A stretch of 64,000 nucleotides of DNA from Rattus norvegicus (Eukaryota; Chordata; Mammalia; Rodentia; Muridae): positions 134,251,553-134,315,552 of the forward strand of contig NC_086024.1 in assembly GCF_036323735.1 (NCBI RefSeq), read 5' to 3'. The translations under genes were made by a program, and so were the position numbers. Positions 30,901-42,463 of this stretch are shown piece after piece; within the stretch, counting starts at the first letter, position 1, and every line of letters starts with the position of its first letter. Under the pieces are notes generated by a model. The model was not told where the DNA came from and made no database searches. It was given only the letters and a program-made list of their open reading frames with translations.

Positions 30901-31899
30901 ACAGCTGTGATGTGCCTGTCCTGGCCACACAGGTCTCCCTCTTGATAGGTTGATGGATGGGGGTCTGAGGCTTTTGGACCCTTTCCACAGTTTGTTCCTC
31001 CCCCTGGGACTCAGTCCAGCCGTTTTTTTTGTCCCCAATTATGGCTGGGGACTGTGTCCCATGTCAGGAGCCTTTAGAGAGCATGTGCAGGCCCCGCCTA
31101 TGCCTGGCTGCCCACCTGCTCTTCTCTACCTGCTGGCTCCCCCCTGCTTCTACAGTGCCAGGGTTCATCGCCCACTTGGCATTCTGCTTGCATAGCCTTA
31201 TTCCATGGTGTCTCCCTAACACCCACCTGTGCTTCGGTGTCACTGGGTCATCCTATTCCAACCTCTCCCTCGGGTTTCAGCCACCCCTACCCCTGCTTTA
31301 AAGTCTGGCTTCCCTTGCTAAAGCCACACTGTGGCTAACCTGGCCCACCCGCTGCCCTTAGCCTTGCCATCAGGTCCCCATACCATTGTGCTCTTCCTCC
31401 ATCCCCTCCACCTCCCTCCACCTCCCCAAACTCACCTCAGTTGCCAACAGCCTCCCCGTGCCTGTTGGACAATCCCTTGCTGGTTCTTCATCTCCCGTGG
31501 GCCTAGTTTCCAGGGGCTGAGTGACCAGGGTCTTAAAACAGGTTTATGCCTTGGCCTGCTGGCCCTGGAGATCCCATCGTCGGCTTCGTCGAACTCAAAG
31601 TCGTCGCCCTACCCTGGTGGGTGTTTATCACACTTACCACCACCGTGTCCTTGAGAGTTCATGGCTCTGCCCTCCTAGGCCCCTTGCTGACCTTTTGGTG
31701 TTGTTTTGGGGGCTACTATCCAGGCCCGTCGCGTCTTCCTGTGCCATTTCCTGTTGTGCTCAGGTTCCACGAGCTGCCCATCTCCAGAGAAGAGCAGGTG
31801 AGGCCGCTGCCTGTCTTCATGCGTGTGAGTACAGGTGGCTTTTCTTTCTTTCAGGATGTTTGCTTTGTAGGAATTCTAATTTTTTGCCTTTCCTCAAAG
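27996..31899 (+). other. Meg3 intron 5
   Basis: About 3.9 kb, no separate gene. It contains C and T runs at 28,869-28,920, a CTGCCTCCCCCC array at 30,737-30,838, and a CpG cluster rich in TCGTCG words at about 31,574-31,610 that is unusual for this intron. A possible 34-nt exon with a good acceptor (GTTGTGCTCAG) and donor (CAG before GTGAGG) lies at 31,764-31,797, but there is no homology support. Confidence 0.6.
30737..30838 (+). repeat. (CTCTCTGCCTCCCCCC)n short tandem repeat
   Basis: About seven units of CTCTGCCTCCCCCC with variable C-run length (13-18 bp), lying in Meg3 intron 5. Confidence 0.9.
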
Positions 31900-32145
31900 C
31901 TGGCATTGCCCACCGGCCGTGCTGGCTGAAGAAGAGAGGACATGAGGACCCCAGGATGCCCAGCGTGAGGACCCCAGGACACCCAGCGCGAGGACCCCAG
32001 GACGCCCAGCTCGAGGACCCCAGGACGCCCAGCGCGAGGACCCCAGGACGCCCAGCGCGAGGACCCCAGGACGCCCAGCGCGAGGACCCCAGGACGCCCA
32101 GCGCGAGGACTCCACATCCTTACGTTGCAACCCTCCTGGAATAGG
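31900..32145 (+). ncRNA. Meg3: Meg3 exon 6 (predicted) with minisatellite
   Basis: The acceptor TTTGCCTTTCCTCAAAG ends at 31,899. The exon starts CTGGCATTGCCCACCGGCCG, and TGCTGGCTGAAGAAGAG resembles the human segment GGTCGGCTGAAGAACTG. It then contains seven exact-period 23-bp repeats and ends ATAGG before a consensus donor GTGAGT at 32,146. Length is 246 nt. A second acceptor (TTCTTTCTTTCAG at 31,853) could give a longer form. The 207-codon open frame over this exon is a product of the repeat and is not conserved coding sequence. Confidence 0.65.
31944..32104 (+). repeat. 7 x 23-bp minisatellite
   Basis: Unit GAGGACCCCAGGACGCCCAG followed by CGC, starting at 31,944, 31,967, 31,990, 32,013, 32,036, 32,059 and 32,082. 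The period is exactly 23 and units differ at only one to three positions, so the expansion is recent. Each unit has two CpGs. Confidence 0.95.
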
Positions 32146-32210
32146 GTGAGTCTCTTGCGTCGACAAACACAACTTTGTTAGAATTCAGTGACACTACATC
32201 TTCACTCAAG

Positions 32211-32358
32211 AAGGAATACATGGGGGTGCAGCTGATGAAGCTTCTCGCCTTAACCTCGGAACCTGGATGCCTGGACACTGCCCGGAGCTGAGACGGTTAC
32301 CACGAGACAGCACGTGTGGGAGTCCATCCTGGTCCCTGTCTAGCAGGGACCAGAGACG
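32211..32358 (+). ncRNA. Meg3: Candidate Meg3 exon 7
   Basis: This 148-nt segment is bounded by a moderate acceptor (CATCTTCACTCAAG at 32,210) and a perfect donor (ACG before GTAAGT at 32,359). Its last 30 nt contain a perfect 10-bp hairpin (32,329-32,338 with 32,344-32,353). I do not recognise it in human MEG3, so it rests on splice signals alone and may be an alternative or rodent-specific exon. Confidence 0.45.
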
Positions 32359-34863
32359 GTAAGTGGGGATAGGTCACACATAGTCTACACTCCTGGAAAT
32401 GTCCAGGAAAAGAAACACAGTAGGCACACAGTCAGCCTGACTGACTATGTTCATGATGTTAATGTTCACGATGTGAATCCACAGGCCCTTGGCCTTTTCC
32501 CATTCAGAGATGTGGACACAGATGTCTATCCACCCTTGGCGGGGAGACATTTCTCCCATGGCCATGGCAATTCTGTTCCCATGAGAATTTCAGCCTTGCA
32601 CACATGGCACTTTGACAATGTTCTCACGTGAAATGGTGGTTTGGAGCGAGGGTGACTTTCTTTTCCTCCCCTCTGACACTGCTGTAACACAGTAATGGTG
32701 GAGACGACACGGAAGACTTCATCATGTGTTCTCACGGTTTTGAACCACAAAGAGTGGTTAGTTCATTTAATCAGAATGTATATTCATAGAGCCATTGAAA
32801 TCTTGTTCGTGTGGGTAATGGGGGCGGGGTAGGACCAGGTTTTTTTCACAGGGTCGAAGGATCAGGTGAACAGAGCAGCCATCAAAGTGGCTTCGAGAGG
32901 AGGGTTCCTCCTGCTTTGCCCCACTTGGGGTGGCGTGAGACATTGGGGCACTTTGACTGTGTCCAGGTCTGACCTTGGCCCATTGCCACTTTTTTGGACA
33001 CCTTGAACTCCATGTCCTGTCTCAAGATTCCTCCTAACATGCCAGCCTGGTTGAGGACTGAGGGTGGGGTGCTTATCTTTCCCATGGTATCTCTGATTTG
33101 GATGCAGCTTCCACAGTATTCTCTCATTAAATGAGATTCATACCTGACTCCTCTACGGCTCCGCCTTTCCCCCTCCGAAGTGGAAATGGGATGGGATCCT
33201 GTTATTATTACACAAAACCTAACTACGAGAGGGGGCCAAGCACCCAGGCCTGGCCTTTGCCTGCCTGCTTTTCCTCTCTAGAGAGCCCAGCATGCTGGAG
33301 CGAGCAGGGAGTGTGTGCCTAGGGCATCAGGAAGGCTCTGCCTTGTGACATTTACTCCGTAGCTGGCATTTACTGAGCAACCTGCAAACATGGTGACGTG
33401 GCTAGGGAGCAGGGCTGGGAGGGGAAGCTTGCTTAGGGCAGGATACCAGCTCCCAGGGGCATCAAATCCGGAGCTTAGACAAAGCCACTGGGTAGGTAGT
33501 CTGAGCTGAGCCAAGGGCTTGCAGCTCTGAGCTTGCTCATTAGGGACAGCCCGGAACTTGGGGGGGGGGGTAGACTGAGCCAAGAGGTTAGGCTAGGTTA
33601 AGACGAGGCCAAACAGACCCAACCATGAGACCGATATGCCCACGTATCCCAGAATACTCCCACACTCTGCAGCCAGCCCCACCTACCCTCCCAGGATCCA
33701 GGAACAGGCTTCACAGGAAGGCACACTTTGATTGACTGATGTTTCAGGGACTGGAAGCTAAAATCTCAGGCAGGTATCTCTGGTAGATTTTGGGTGGCAT
33801 TAGGTTTAAAAACAAGGAAGAATATACTAGGTTCTGAATGAATATACGGTCCACTAGCCTCTGGGATTAGAGTCTTAGGAACGAGAGATGCTGGCACTTG
33901 TGAGAATCAAAAGAAATGATGGCTTTCTGGAAAATTCTTTTTGATGCTTTGGGCAATCCCTGAGTCATAAAGGGTGGAAATGAGCCCTGAATTGCTAAAA
34001 GAGCGGGCACAGGGACCTTGTCACCTGGTGGGAAGATGGGAGGTGGTCTTTGGTCCTCTGCCATGGTGATAGGAGGCACTTAGCTCCCCCCACCCCCAGT
34101 CCTTTTTAACTCAGTGATTCACGAGGAGGGTAGATTGTGGGAAGAGATAGCGGTTTCCCGGTTTCCCGAGGGAGTGCCTGTCCATCTGCCCCAGGGGTGG
34201 GAAGGGGATGCCCGACTTAAGCAGAGGTTACTGGTGGAGGGGGCTGGTTTTGCTTACACATTCCCGCCTGCAAGTTGCTGGCTGCAGTTTTCAGGGCCCC
34301 TGATCTGTGTGATTCAAACCCCAAATGTATTCGAAAGTACATTTCTCTAAATGATGTCAAAACCTGGCAAGACTTCGGGGCAGCAGGATGCATATGTTTC
34401 TTATTCTTTCATTTACATGAAGTAACTTACATCTTTTTTTTAATTTTTAATTTTTTTATGAACAATCTGACTTCTTAGAATGAAAAAAAATTCTACCCAT
34501 ATTTTGATGAGCTGCTTAATGAAGAGAAAGGGGTATCACACCAAGGGGTTGTGGAGGGAGGTAAATTAAGGCCCTCAAAGGTTACAGAGCCGTGGACAGT
34601 AAAAGACAGTGAAGAAGCCATGCTGGAGGAAGTGGGTAGGGGTGGCTGCCTTGGGAGCCCTTTCTTCTCTAGCGACTGGAATTTAACAGGGTGTGAATGA
34701 GTCCAGAGAGCTACCCCCTCTTCTGCCTATTTGAGCCCCATCCTTCTCAGACAAAAGAAGGAGGAAAGTAAGGTTTAAGATCCCATCCCTAATTAGAGAA
34801 GATGGAAAATTCTAGAACTGGGTCTTTCTGAGTGGGGTCTACTTAAGCACAGGGGTCTCTGTA

Positions 34864-34873
34864 AGAGAGAGAG

Positions 34874-34935
<62 letters not shown>
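34864..34935 (+). repeat. (GA)n microsatellite
   Basis: About 70 bp of GA dinucleotides with one GAAA interruption. Confidence 0.97.
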
Positions 34936-34939
<4 letters not shown>

Positions 34940-35330
34940 TACTGGTGTGGGTGGTGGATGGCTCTGAATAAACCCTGGCTGCTCATGGACACCTCAGGCT
35001 CTCTAAGTTTCTGAGGAAAGGGGTGTTTCAGGGTGAGGTTGCCTTTGTGGCAAAGAACAATTAGTCCTGTGGGAGTTAGGGATACTTGGGGGGGTATTAG
35101 GAGCCTCTGATGGTATTTCCTTCTGGGCAGCAACAGGGCTACAGAGCAGAACAATGTTAGGAGAGGGGGTCCTAGGCCTCCATCTTTGATGCAAATGTCT
35201 GGGATTGTCGGGCCCTGAGGCCAATGTATGGGGTCCTGCCTCTTCTTCCTTTGGGAATCTGGTAGCTTTAGTCGGGCTTCTCAGAGGCTTTGTCCATGTT
35301 TGTTTTCTCATCTCTCTTCATCCCCAAGTC

Positions 35331-35332
<2 letters not shown>

Positions 35333-35382
<50 letters not shown>
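35333..35382 (+). repeat. (GT)n microsatellite
   Basis: Fifty bp of uninterrupted GT. Confidence 0.97.
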
Positions 35383-35384
<2 letters not shown>

Positions 35385-36507
35385 GGCAGGTGTCAGGTGA
35401 CAGAGGCCAGTAGCCCCCACCCTCCAACTCAAGCAGGATGTGTGTGGGAGAGGAATTAATTAAGGCGAGAACAAGGGTGGAGGGTACAGTCTTGACTTTC
35501 TTAATTGCTCTCTAGTTTCTTTGGGCTTAAGAGAAAATTGCAGATGGTGAGGTCTTCCCTCCCCTAGCCTGGGAGAGGGGCCCCAGAGCCTGGCTCCCCA
35601 CCACCTTGAGTTGGCCTTCTCTTCTCTCAGTGAATAGGGTCTTTGGCTGGGGCTTAAGGAGGAGACTCTTAGCCTGGGAGCTCCGAGGCCCGCTGCAGCT
35701 GGAAACAAAGGCTCAGGCAGAAAGGAATGTGGGGGAGCCCCATGGAGTACAGCCACCTGGGGATAATTGGGAGAGCTAGCCTCGATGAGTTTCCCAGGTC
35801 CTGTGAATGGCTCCTGTCAATGGAAGGTGTCCTTTCTTCATATGAAAGGAAGTAAACCTCAATTACCTACTCGACATGGTGTGTGTGTTCCCAGGGTGCT
35901 GTGTGGGGCCTCTCTCTCTCTCTTTTTCTCTCTCTCTCTCTCTCTGTGTGTTCCACCTAGAAGCAGACCCCTGCTGTAGTCACCCCACGTAGTCACCCAC
36001 CCACTGTCTGACCCTGGGGACCCTTGAGCTTGTCCTTCCTCGGGCTAGACTTGCATAAGGCTCTTGGGATAGAGCCATAGGATTAACTATAGGCAAGGAT
36101 GTGATCACGTTGGGCCCAAAGCCCAAAAGATGCTTTAAAGACAGAATGGGGCCAAGAGATAGTCCAGAATGGAAAGTTGGGGAAAGAGGATGGTGGAAGG
36201 GCCAAAGAGTAAGCACATGTCTTTTCTGGCCACCAGGGACCACAGCTGTGTGGCTTTTTTTTTTCTTTTTCCTTTTCCAGCACGTCCTGTAAGTGGATAG
36301 GCAGCCAGTTTCTCCAAGGTTAGGAAACTGGAGAGGGAGGGGGTAGGGGTCTGAAATGTAGTTGGTGTGGCAGATATGTACGGTTAGGGACGTAGAGCAG
36401 AAGAGGTCAGAGTGGCCACACCCCTGCCCAGGGGTTGTCCCACTACTTTCCTAGACTGGCCCAAGGCAAAAGTCCCTTCTAGGAGAAGGAGTCCTGGTTC
36501 TCAGTCA

Positions 36508-36600
36508 TGGTTGGAGTCTTTGTGACTCACCATTTCCGAGCCTCAGTTTCTCTGTCTGTAAAATGAGATCAGAACCTAACTGTACCCATTCTGTAATGAG
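36508..36600 (+). repeat. MIR element
   Basis: GAGCCTCAGTTTCTCTGTCT followed by GTAAAATGAGATCAG is the diagnostic MIR core. Confidence 0.8.
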
Positions 36601-39357
36601 ATACAGTCCCCATTTAACCTCCTCTAGATTTCTGGTAGACCACCCTATTCCTCCTTAGAAACTGTCAGGCGCTCAGTGGCCAGAGCTCAGAATGGGTCCT
36701 TGGGTCCTGGAGAGGCAGCTGTCTGGAGGAACCCAGCCCCTTGTCAGCCCTGCCTGTGGGTGTGATCTCAGCCTTGCCTTCAGCCCTCAGGGTCATCATT
36801 TCTCCATCTCTGTGATGAGGAGTGCGGGTCTGTAGTCACCTGAGCCTTTGGAGTTTGGGTCTTTGGCACGGCAGACTCCTTGGCAGCCTTGTTTCTAATT
36901 CTTCCCTGCTTTAGAGATGAGGGGGCTGGAGATTCCAGAGGGCCCCTGGGTGAGGGCTGCTGATTACAGGTTCCTGAGTGACAAGCATGGTCAGGGGTGT
37001 CTCAGAGCTCAGCTAGTTCCTCACGGACAGCTTTTAGAAATCACAGGTCTTTTCTTGGAGGCCGTTGCTGCCCCACGTGCTGTGGTGAAGGTCTTACTTA
37101 TTACAGGGAATTTATTCAAACATTCTACAGGCCAGGCTGGGAAACCCTTTCTGGGCCAGAGAGCATCCCTTGTGTAATGAGAGTAGACCCATGACTTCCC
37201 TGACAGGAGGATGTGCCCAGAGGTGCTGTTCCCAAGGGGTCATGGTGCACCCTTTTGTCAAGAGGCACTTGGCATCACCCTGGTTGGCATCCTGGCTCAC
37301 TCAGGGAAGAACTTCTAGCTGAAGCCACCCAAGGTAGCAACTCGTAAAAAAAGTGAGCGGTAACCACCCTCCCCTACCCCCCACCCCCCTGTACTCATCT
37401 TTGTCTGACTCTGGACCTCAGCACAGTAATCAGGAGCTCACAGACCTTTTCTGTCAGTCTGTGCCCGTCATTACCGTGGTGGACTGCGGCTTTTGTTTTG
37501 TGACCTTGGTTGCTACAATACCTACGAGCCGGAACGAGGAATCAAAAAATTGCCAGCTTCAATTAGACTGACAGACTGTGTTCCCAAGGCTGCTTCAGCC
37601 TTTCTATCCATTAAGGGTAAACATGGACCAAATAGGTCCTAATTCGCTCTAATTGCCTACTCCTGAAGCAAAGAGGTGAAATTCCAGGAAGAGGCATATA
37701 TAAACATCCTCTGTAACCCGACCAACGCAAATTAGAGGGCTGATGGGGGCCCGATGTGGAGAAGGGGAACATGGTTTCAAAAGATGTCCCAATTACCACT
37801 CCCATTTTCATAAATGGGCCCCTAATGTCCAGGGCCTGGGTCTCAACAAAGGTACAGGAAATTAGCTCTACAAAGAGCTTACATTTGTCAGGGGAACTTG
37901 CAAGAGCGTAGTATTTTCTCAACAGGTAGGGAGCGGGAAAGGCTGATCATTTCGTGTAACTGCAGACTATTTCTTGAGATCAACATCTTAGTAAAAATAG
38001 TCCTTTGACGTTTTTCCTCTGTTTGAAACGGCGGTGAGATATTTGTGCCCCAAACAAGATCAGTTAGGTCCTGTGTGCCTCCGGAAGAGAGAAACTTTAA
38101 AAAAAAAATTATCTCAAGATGCAGAGTTAGGATGTTCTAATCCTGTTGAGCCATGGGGGCTGCGCTTACGGCTCCCGCCCTCATTTTATATGTGTAGCAT
38201 GAGCTCAGGGCACATTCATTTACAAGGTCTTCCATCAGCCATCTGTGACAGTGGTTCCTGCGGACTCTATAAAATCTTGTTTTTTCCTTTGGCTCCAGTG
38301 AGTCATCTCTGCAGCTTTTCTGACATTTGTTAAGATTCCAGCCCCGCACTCTCTTGTTATTAATACATCACGCAGACCTGGAGCTGGTACACGCAGCTTT
38401 CAAACCGAGGCACGACTTTGCCAGGGTTTCGTGCAAACGTAGCAGCCTGGGGACTGCATGCCGAGTTCATTAAGGACAGTCAGGCGCGCCGAGGGTCCAC
38501 AGGGGCCTGGAGGAGAGGCAGGAAAAAACCCAGATGCCCTGGGCTGCTTCTGATTACCTCCCTGCCATTAAAAACAAAACAGAGGAAAACACAAGTGGTA
38601 GAGACAAGGCCCCAGCTCAGGTTCCTGCAAGGAAACAGCATCGTCTTTGGTCTTGCTGTGTGTTCTTGGTCTGCAGTCTCGTGGTCACCTGGGGACCGTG
38701 CTTATGATGAATGGCCACCCCACCCATCAGGGGTCATGGGGAGATGGGTATTCAGTATGCAGTTAGGTAGCCTGACCTTAGATGACCAATAGCGTTTGGC
38801 TTGCCCAAATCATCCAGTTGTCCTGTGCACACTTATTTTTAAGACACAGATTGGGGCAGTTATAGGAGAGTTGGGATTGGGGAGCGCAGGCCAGACAAGG
38901 TATTTGTGGGAGGCTTGGAGATAAGAATTGTGTCCTCACTGTGCCCTGGCAGGGTTTGGGGTCCCTCAGTTAGAGAGCCATCTGGGAATGAGGGGGTATA
39001 GGTAGAGAAACTTGTCTGTGGAAGTTGAAGTACGGATAGCGTAGAGAGTCCTTGGAGAGCCAGCAGGGCAGATATATCTGGCAGCCTGCACTAGGTGTTC
39101 GTCAGGTCCCTCCATTCTATGCAGCTCAGTCTGTAACATCCCAGAGGCCCCCCACTTTACAGACACGGCCTTTTGACTCCCCCTTGGCCACATACGTTGA
39201 CCTTTCCCAGACGCTAGTAAGACATTTTAAAAGTCAACTCATTTAAAACATGTTTTCGATCGGTCATTTTGTTTTCGTTTCATTTGTTTTTTTGTTCTGT
39301 TGCTGTTGTTGGTTTCTCCAGCACTTTGAGTTTGTAGAAAACTCAAGGCAAGCGAAT

Positions 39358-39545
39358 ATGGGGGTTGGGGTGTAGCTCCATTAGTGGAATGTTTGCCAGC
39401 CAGCAGAGAAGAAGCCTTAGGGTTCAGTCCCCAGCACCAAATAAAACCATGTGCAGTGGTGCGCGCTTGTAACCTTAGCACTTGGGACGTAAAGGCAGGA
39501 GGGCCAGTCCGGGCTACATCAGGACCAATTTCGAAAATACAATTA
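39358..39545 (+). repeat. B4 (ID + B1) SINE
   Basis: An ID-like head (GGGGGTTGGGGTGTAGCTCC, AGGGTTCAGTCCCCAGCACC) is followed by a B1-like body (GTGCGCGCTTGTAACCTTAG, CAGGAGGGCCAGTCCGGGCT). This is the composite structure of B4 elements. Confidence 0.8.
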
Positions 39546-40388
39546 AAATGAAAACTGAGTCACCCTGCCTCTTCGTTAGCATGCTGTGCCTACATAGTGC
39601 TTTTATTGTCTTGCCATTGGATAACCCTTGACGCCTGGGTAGTAGAACGGCATCCCTACCAGGAGGCTGGGCTCTATGTTGTACTTCTTTGTGGGCCTTG
39701 GTAGTTGTCCCGTGATATTTAACCTCATGTTTGAGGTAAACCCTGGACTTGTAAAGACTTTGTGTGCTGGCATTCTGTTGGGTCCCTTATACTCTTGTGA
39801 CATGGTTTGCTCAGAGGTATCTGCCTGGGTACCATGGGGAGGGGTCACCTGTCATTCTCTCTCTGTCTGTGTGCCTGTGTGCAATGGTTGTTCAAGACAG
39901 GGACCACTGAAATCCCTATCGTCTTAGCATAACCCATGTATTGGAATCCTGGCCTCTGCCAAGCTTGGCCCATGCTGAGTCTTGCTGGCTCACTGACTTG
40001 TCCCTGGGCACAACCTGTGCCCTACCTTCAGGGTGTTTGCAAAGCTCTGTCTACCAGGGGATGGGTGGCTCAGTAGGTATAAGTTTGCATTTTATAGTTA
40101 CAGCATCCATGAGTCTTTGCTTTTTAAATAGCAGCTCCTAGTCCACCATGCAGGATAGTACCAAGGCTCTTGGTATATGCGCTATCCCCTCGTAGGTAGC
40201 TGGTAGGGGTGAGCATGGAATGAGTTGGTTGAACAGAGGGATATTAGTCTCTGTGGATTTAATATTTGTTGAACTCGAGAGAGCCCCTGCTGTAAGCCAT
40301 CCTCGTGATTTTCTTTGCCAGCCCCCTCCTTGTACCTTCTTTCCTGGGTAGGATTCTACCCTGTGACTGCAAGCTTTCTGATTTTTAG

Positions 40389-40474
40389 CCAACATCGTCA
40401 TCACCTGGAATCCTGCGTGGGACCCTGGACACATGGACACAGAGCCTGCCCATAGGACCTTCCAACTGTAAATC
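40389..40474 (+). ncRNA. Meg3: Meg3 penultimate exon
   Basis: The acceptor TGATTTTTAG ends at 40,388. The exon carries TCATCACCTGGAATCCTGCG followed by TGGGACCC, parallel to the human wording CATCACCTGGATGCCTACGTGG. It ends CTGTAAATC before a perfect donor GTAAGT at 40,475. In human the exon also ends AAATC and is joined to CCTCCACAGCCACGG, the counterpart of the rat terminal exon start, which supports both edges. Length is 86 nt. Confidence 0.8.
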
Positions 40475-41973
40475 GTAAGTGGCTAGAGTACAGTGAGCGT
40501 ACTTGACGGCTGATTGGGTGGGGGCTCCACCAAAAGTACCCTCTCAGCTGTGCTGCAGCCTGTGCAGATGGGGGTGGCTGGGGGTGGTTTGCCCAGCGAG
40601 CCAAGTCAAGGGCTGACCTGGTGCTTGTGTTGTAAGATGGGAGCCTCCATCCGCCTAGTGTTGTCTGTTCAAAAGAATTCTATAGGCAGCTTCAAGTGTG
40701 GGACCCCAAAAGAATTTCTCCTTTTTCACTCTTCCAAATGAATGGGCCTTTCATTGCGGACTCTCCCTCTGGCTCTTGTACTGACTAGGATTGGAAGCGC
40801 CCTTCTGAGCCGAGGCCTTCAAAGGGCTGAGGAGAAAATGCAGTCCGAGAGACCAGCTCCTCAAATAGGCTTCAAGCCTCCATGACCTGAGCCCACCCCC
40901 TGGAAATGTCTGGAAAGCATAATGGGCAGGTTTTCTGTCTTCAAAGTTTCCATCGAAACCTCTTCAAGTTCCTTATTGTTTAGGACTGAGACACTTGGGG
41001 ACGGTAATGGGGACTTTCTTTTGTATCTGTCTTGAAAGGCCAAAATATTTTTATATTGCTGTAGACAAAGCCACCTATTTACAAATGAACTCTGTTCCGT
41101 CGTTTCCCACCAGGAAGGCTGTACTGTGTTTGTATCTCTATGTATGCTGGGGTCTTGAAACAGGTTTCTCATGGGGATGGCCATTCACTGGGGCCCAGAG
41201 GGGCAGAAAGGGAAGTGTCTACCCAGCCAAGGGGGTCTGGGGAAGGAGGGGTCTAGTCTCAGATTTGCTCCTTGTATGTCTAGGGTAAACCCTGGGAGAA
41301 TCTGGTAGTAAAAGAACATATGCTGTGTTTGCACCACATCTGCCATTTGTGTGTGTTTCTGGGCTATAGGTTTGTACACTTTAGAGCTTAACATGGTGGG
41401 AGGAAGTAAGAAGGGCCAAGAGGGCACGGGCGCTCTGGTTTTCTTGTCGGGAAGCTGTTTCACTGGTGTGTGTTACATCACATAATGCATGTTTGGCTGG
41501 GCAAGTGAAAGCAGCGTGAAGGGGTAGGGAACAAACAGGTACAGAAGGGAAGGAAGCAACTGAGGGGGGAGCACGCAGTCATCGTCCGGTCTCATTGGCG
41601 CCTAGTCAGTCGATATGTAAATCAATAAAATGACTAGCTGATAGCTATTGGGTCATCATGAACCTGAGGGTTTTTTTTTTTTTTTAATTGAAGAAGGAAT
41701 CCTAAAGGACAGAAGGAAGGGGAAGAAGAGTTGTCCAAACCAGCTCTGAGGTTTTCGAGTCCCCTTAATATAAGCAGATAGATGACGGTGGGATCAGAGA
41801 GAGAGAAGGAAGCAGGAAAGAGAGAAAACAAACAAGATGCCTAAAATCTAAGCACGTAAGGGGATATGTGAACATGCAAGGAGAACCCAGCTGGGTTAGC
41901 ATTGGGGTACCCCAGCTCCAAGGGGATGAGAGACAGCAAGTAAGAAAGTGAGAATGCATGAGAAACAATAAAA

Positions 41974-42463
41974 AGACAGAGAGGAAGAGGGAGAGAGAGA
42001 GAAGGGGGAGGGGGAAGAGAGAGAGACAGACAGACAGAGGGAGAGAAACAGAGACAGAGAGACAGAGACACACACAGACAGAGACAGAGACACACACAGA
42101 CAGAGACATAGAGAGAGACACAGAGAGACTCACAGAGAGAGACACAGACACAGAGACACATACACAGAGAGAGACAAAGAGAGACAGAGACACATACACA
42201 GAGAGACAGAGATAGAGAGACATAGAGACAGACATAGAGACAGACACAGACAGACAGAGAGACAGAGACAGAGAGAAAGAGACAGAGATAGAGAGACAGA
42301 GAGAGTCATAGAGACAGAGACAGACAGAGAGATACAGAGAGAGACAGAGACAGAGAGATATAGAGAGACAGAGAGAGAAAGAGACAGAGAGATATAGAGA
42401 GACACAGAGAGAGAAAGAGACAGAGACAGACAGAGAGACACAGAGAGAGACAGAGACAGAGAA
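41974..42463 (+). repeat. 490-bp (GAGACA)n-type purine-rich array
   Basis: Irregular GAGA, GACA and CACA units. The minus-strand open frames (up to 160 codons, Ser/Val/Leu/Cys-rich) are repeat artefacts. Confidence 0.95.

Larger units (their letters stand above)
32359..40388 (+). other. Meg3 intron between candidate exon 7 and the 40.4-kb exon
   Basis: About 8 kb without a recognisable gene. It holds a GA run (34,864-34,935), a TG run (35,333-35,382), a CT run (about 35,913-35,945), a MIR (36,508-36,600), an AATTA-motif-rich stretch that may be a conserved enhancer-like element (about 37,500-38,380), and a B4 SINE (39,358-39,545). Confidence 0.65.

Noticed and set aside
31944..32104. Regular repeat spacing resembling a CRISPR array
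   Set aside because: The repeats are contiguous without spacers, and the genome is mammalian.
31521..32144. Open frame of 207 codons with Glu-Asp-Pro-Arg/Ala-Arg repeats
   Set aside because: The frame is kept open by the 23-bp minisatellite and crosses predicted splice sites of Meg3. No protein family is recognised and Meg3 is a non-coding RNA.
41765..42441. Ser/Val/Leu/Cys-rich minus-strand open frames up to 160 codons
   Set aside because: They are translations of the GAGACA array.
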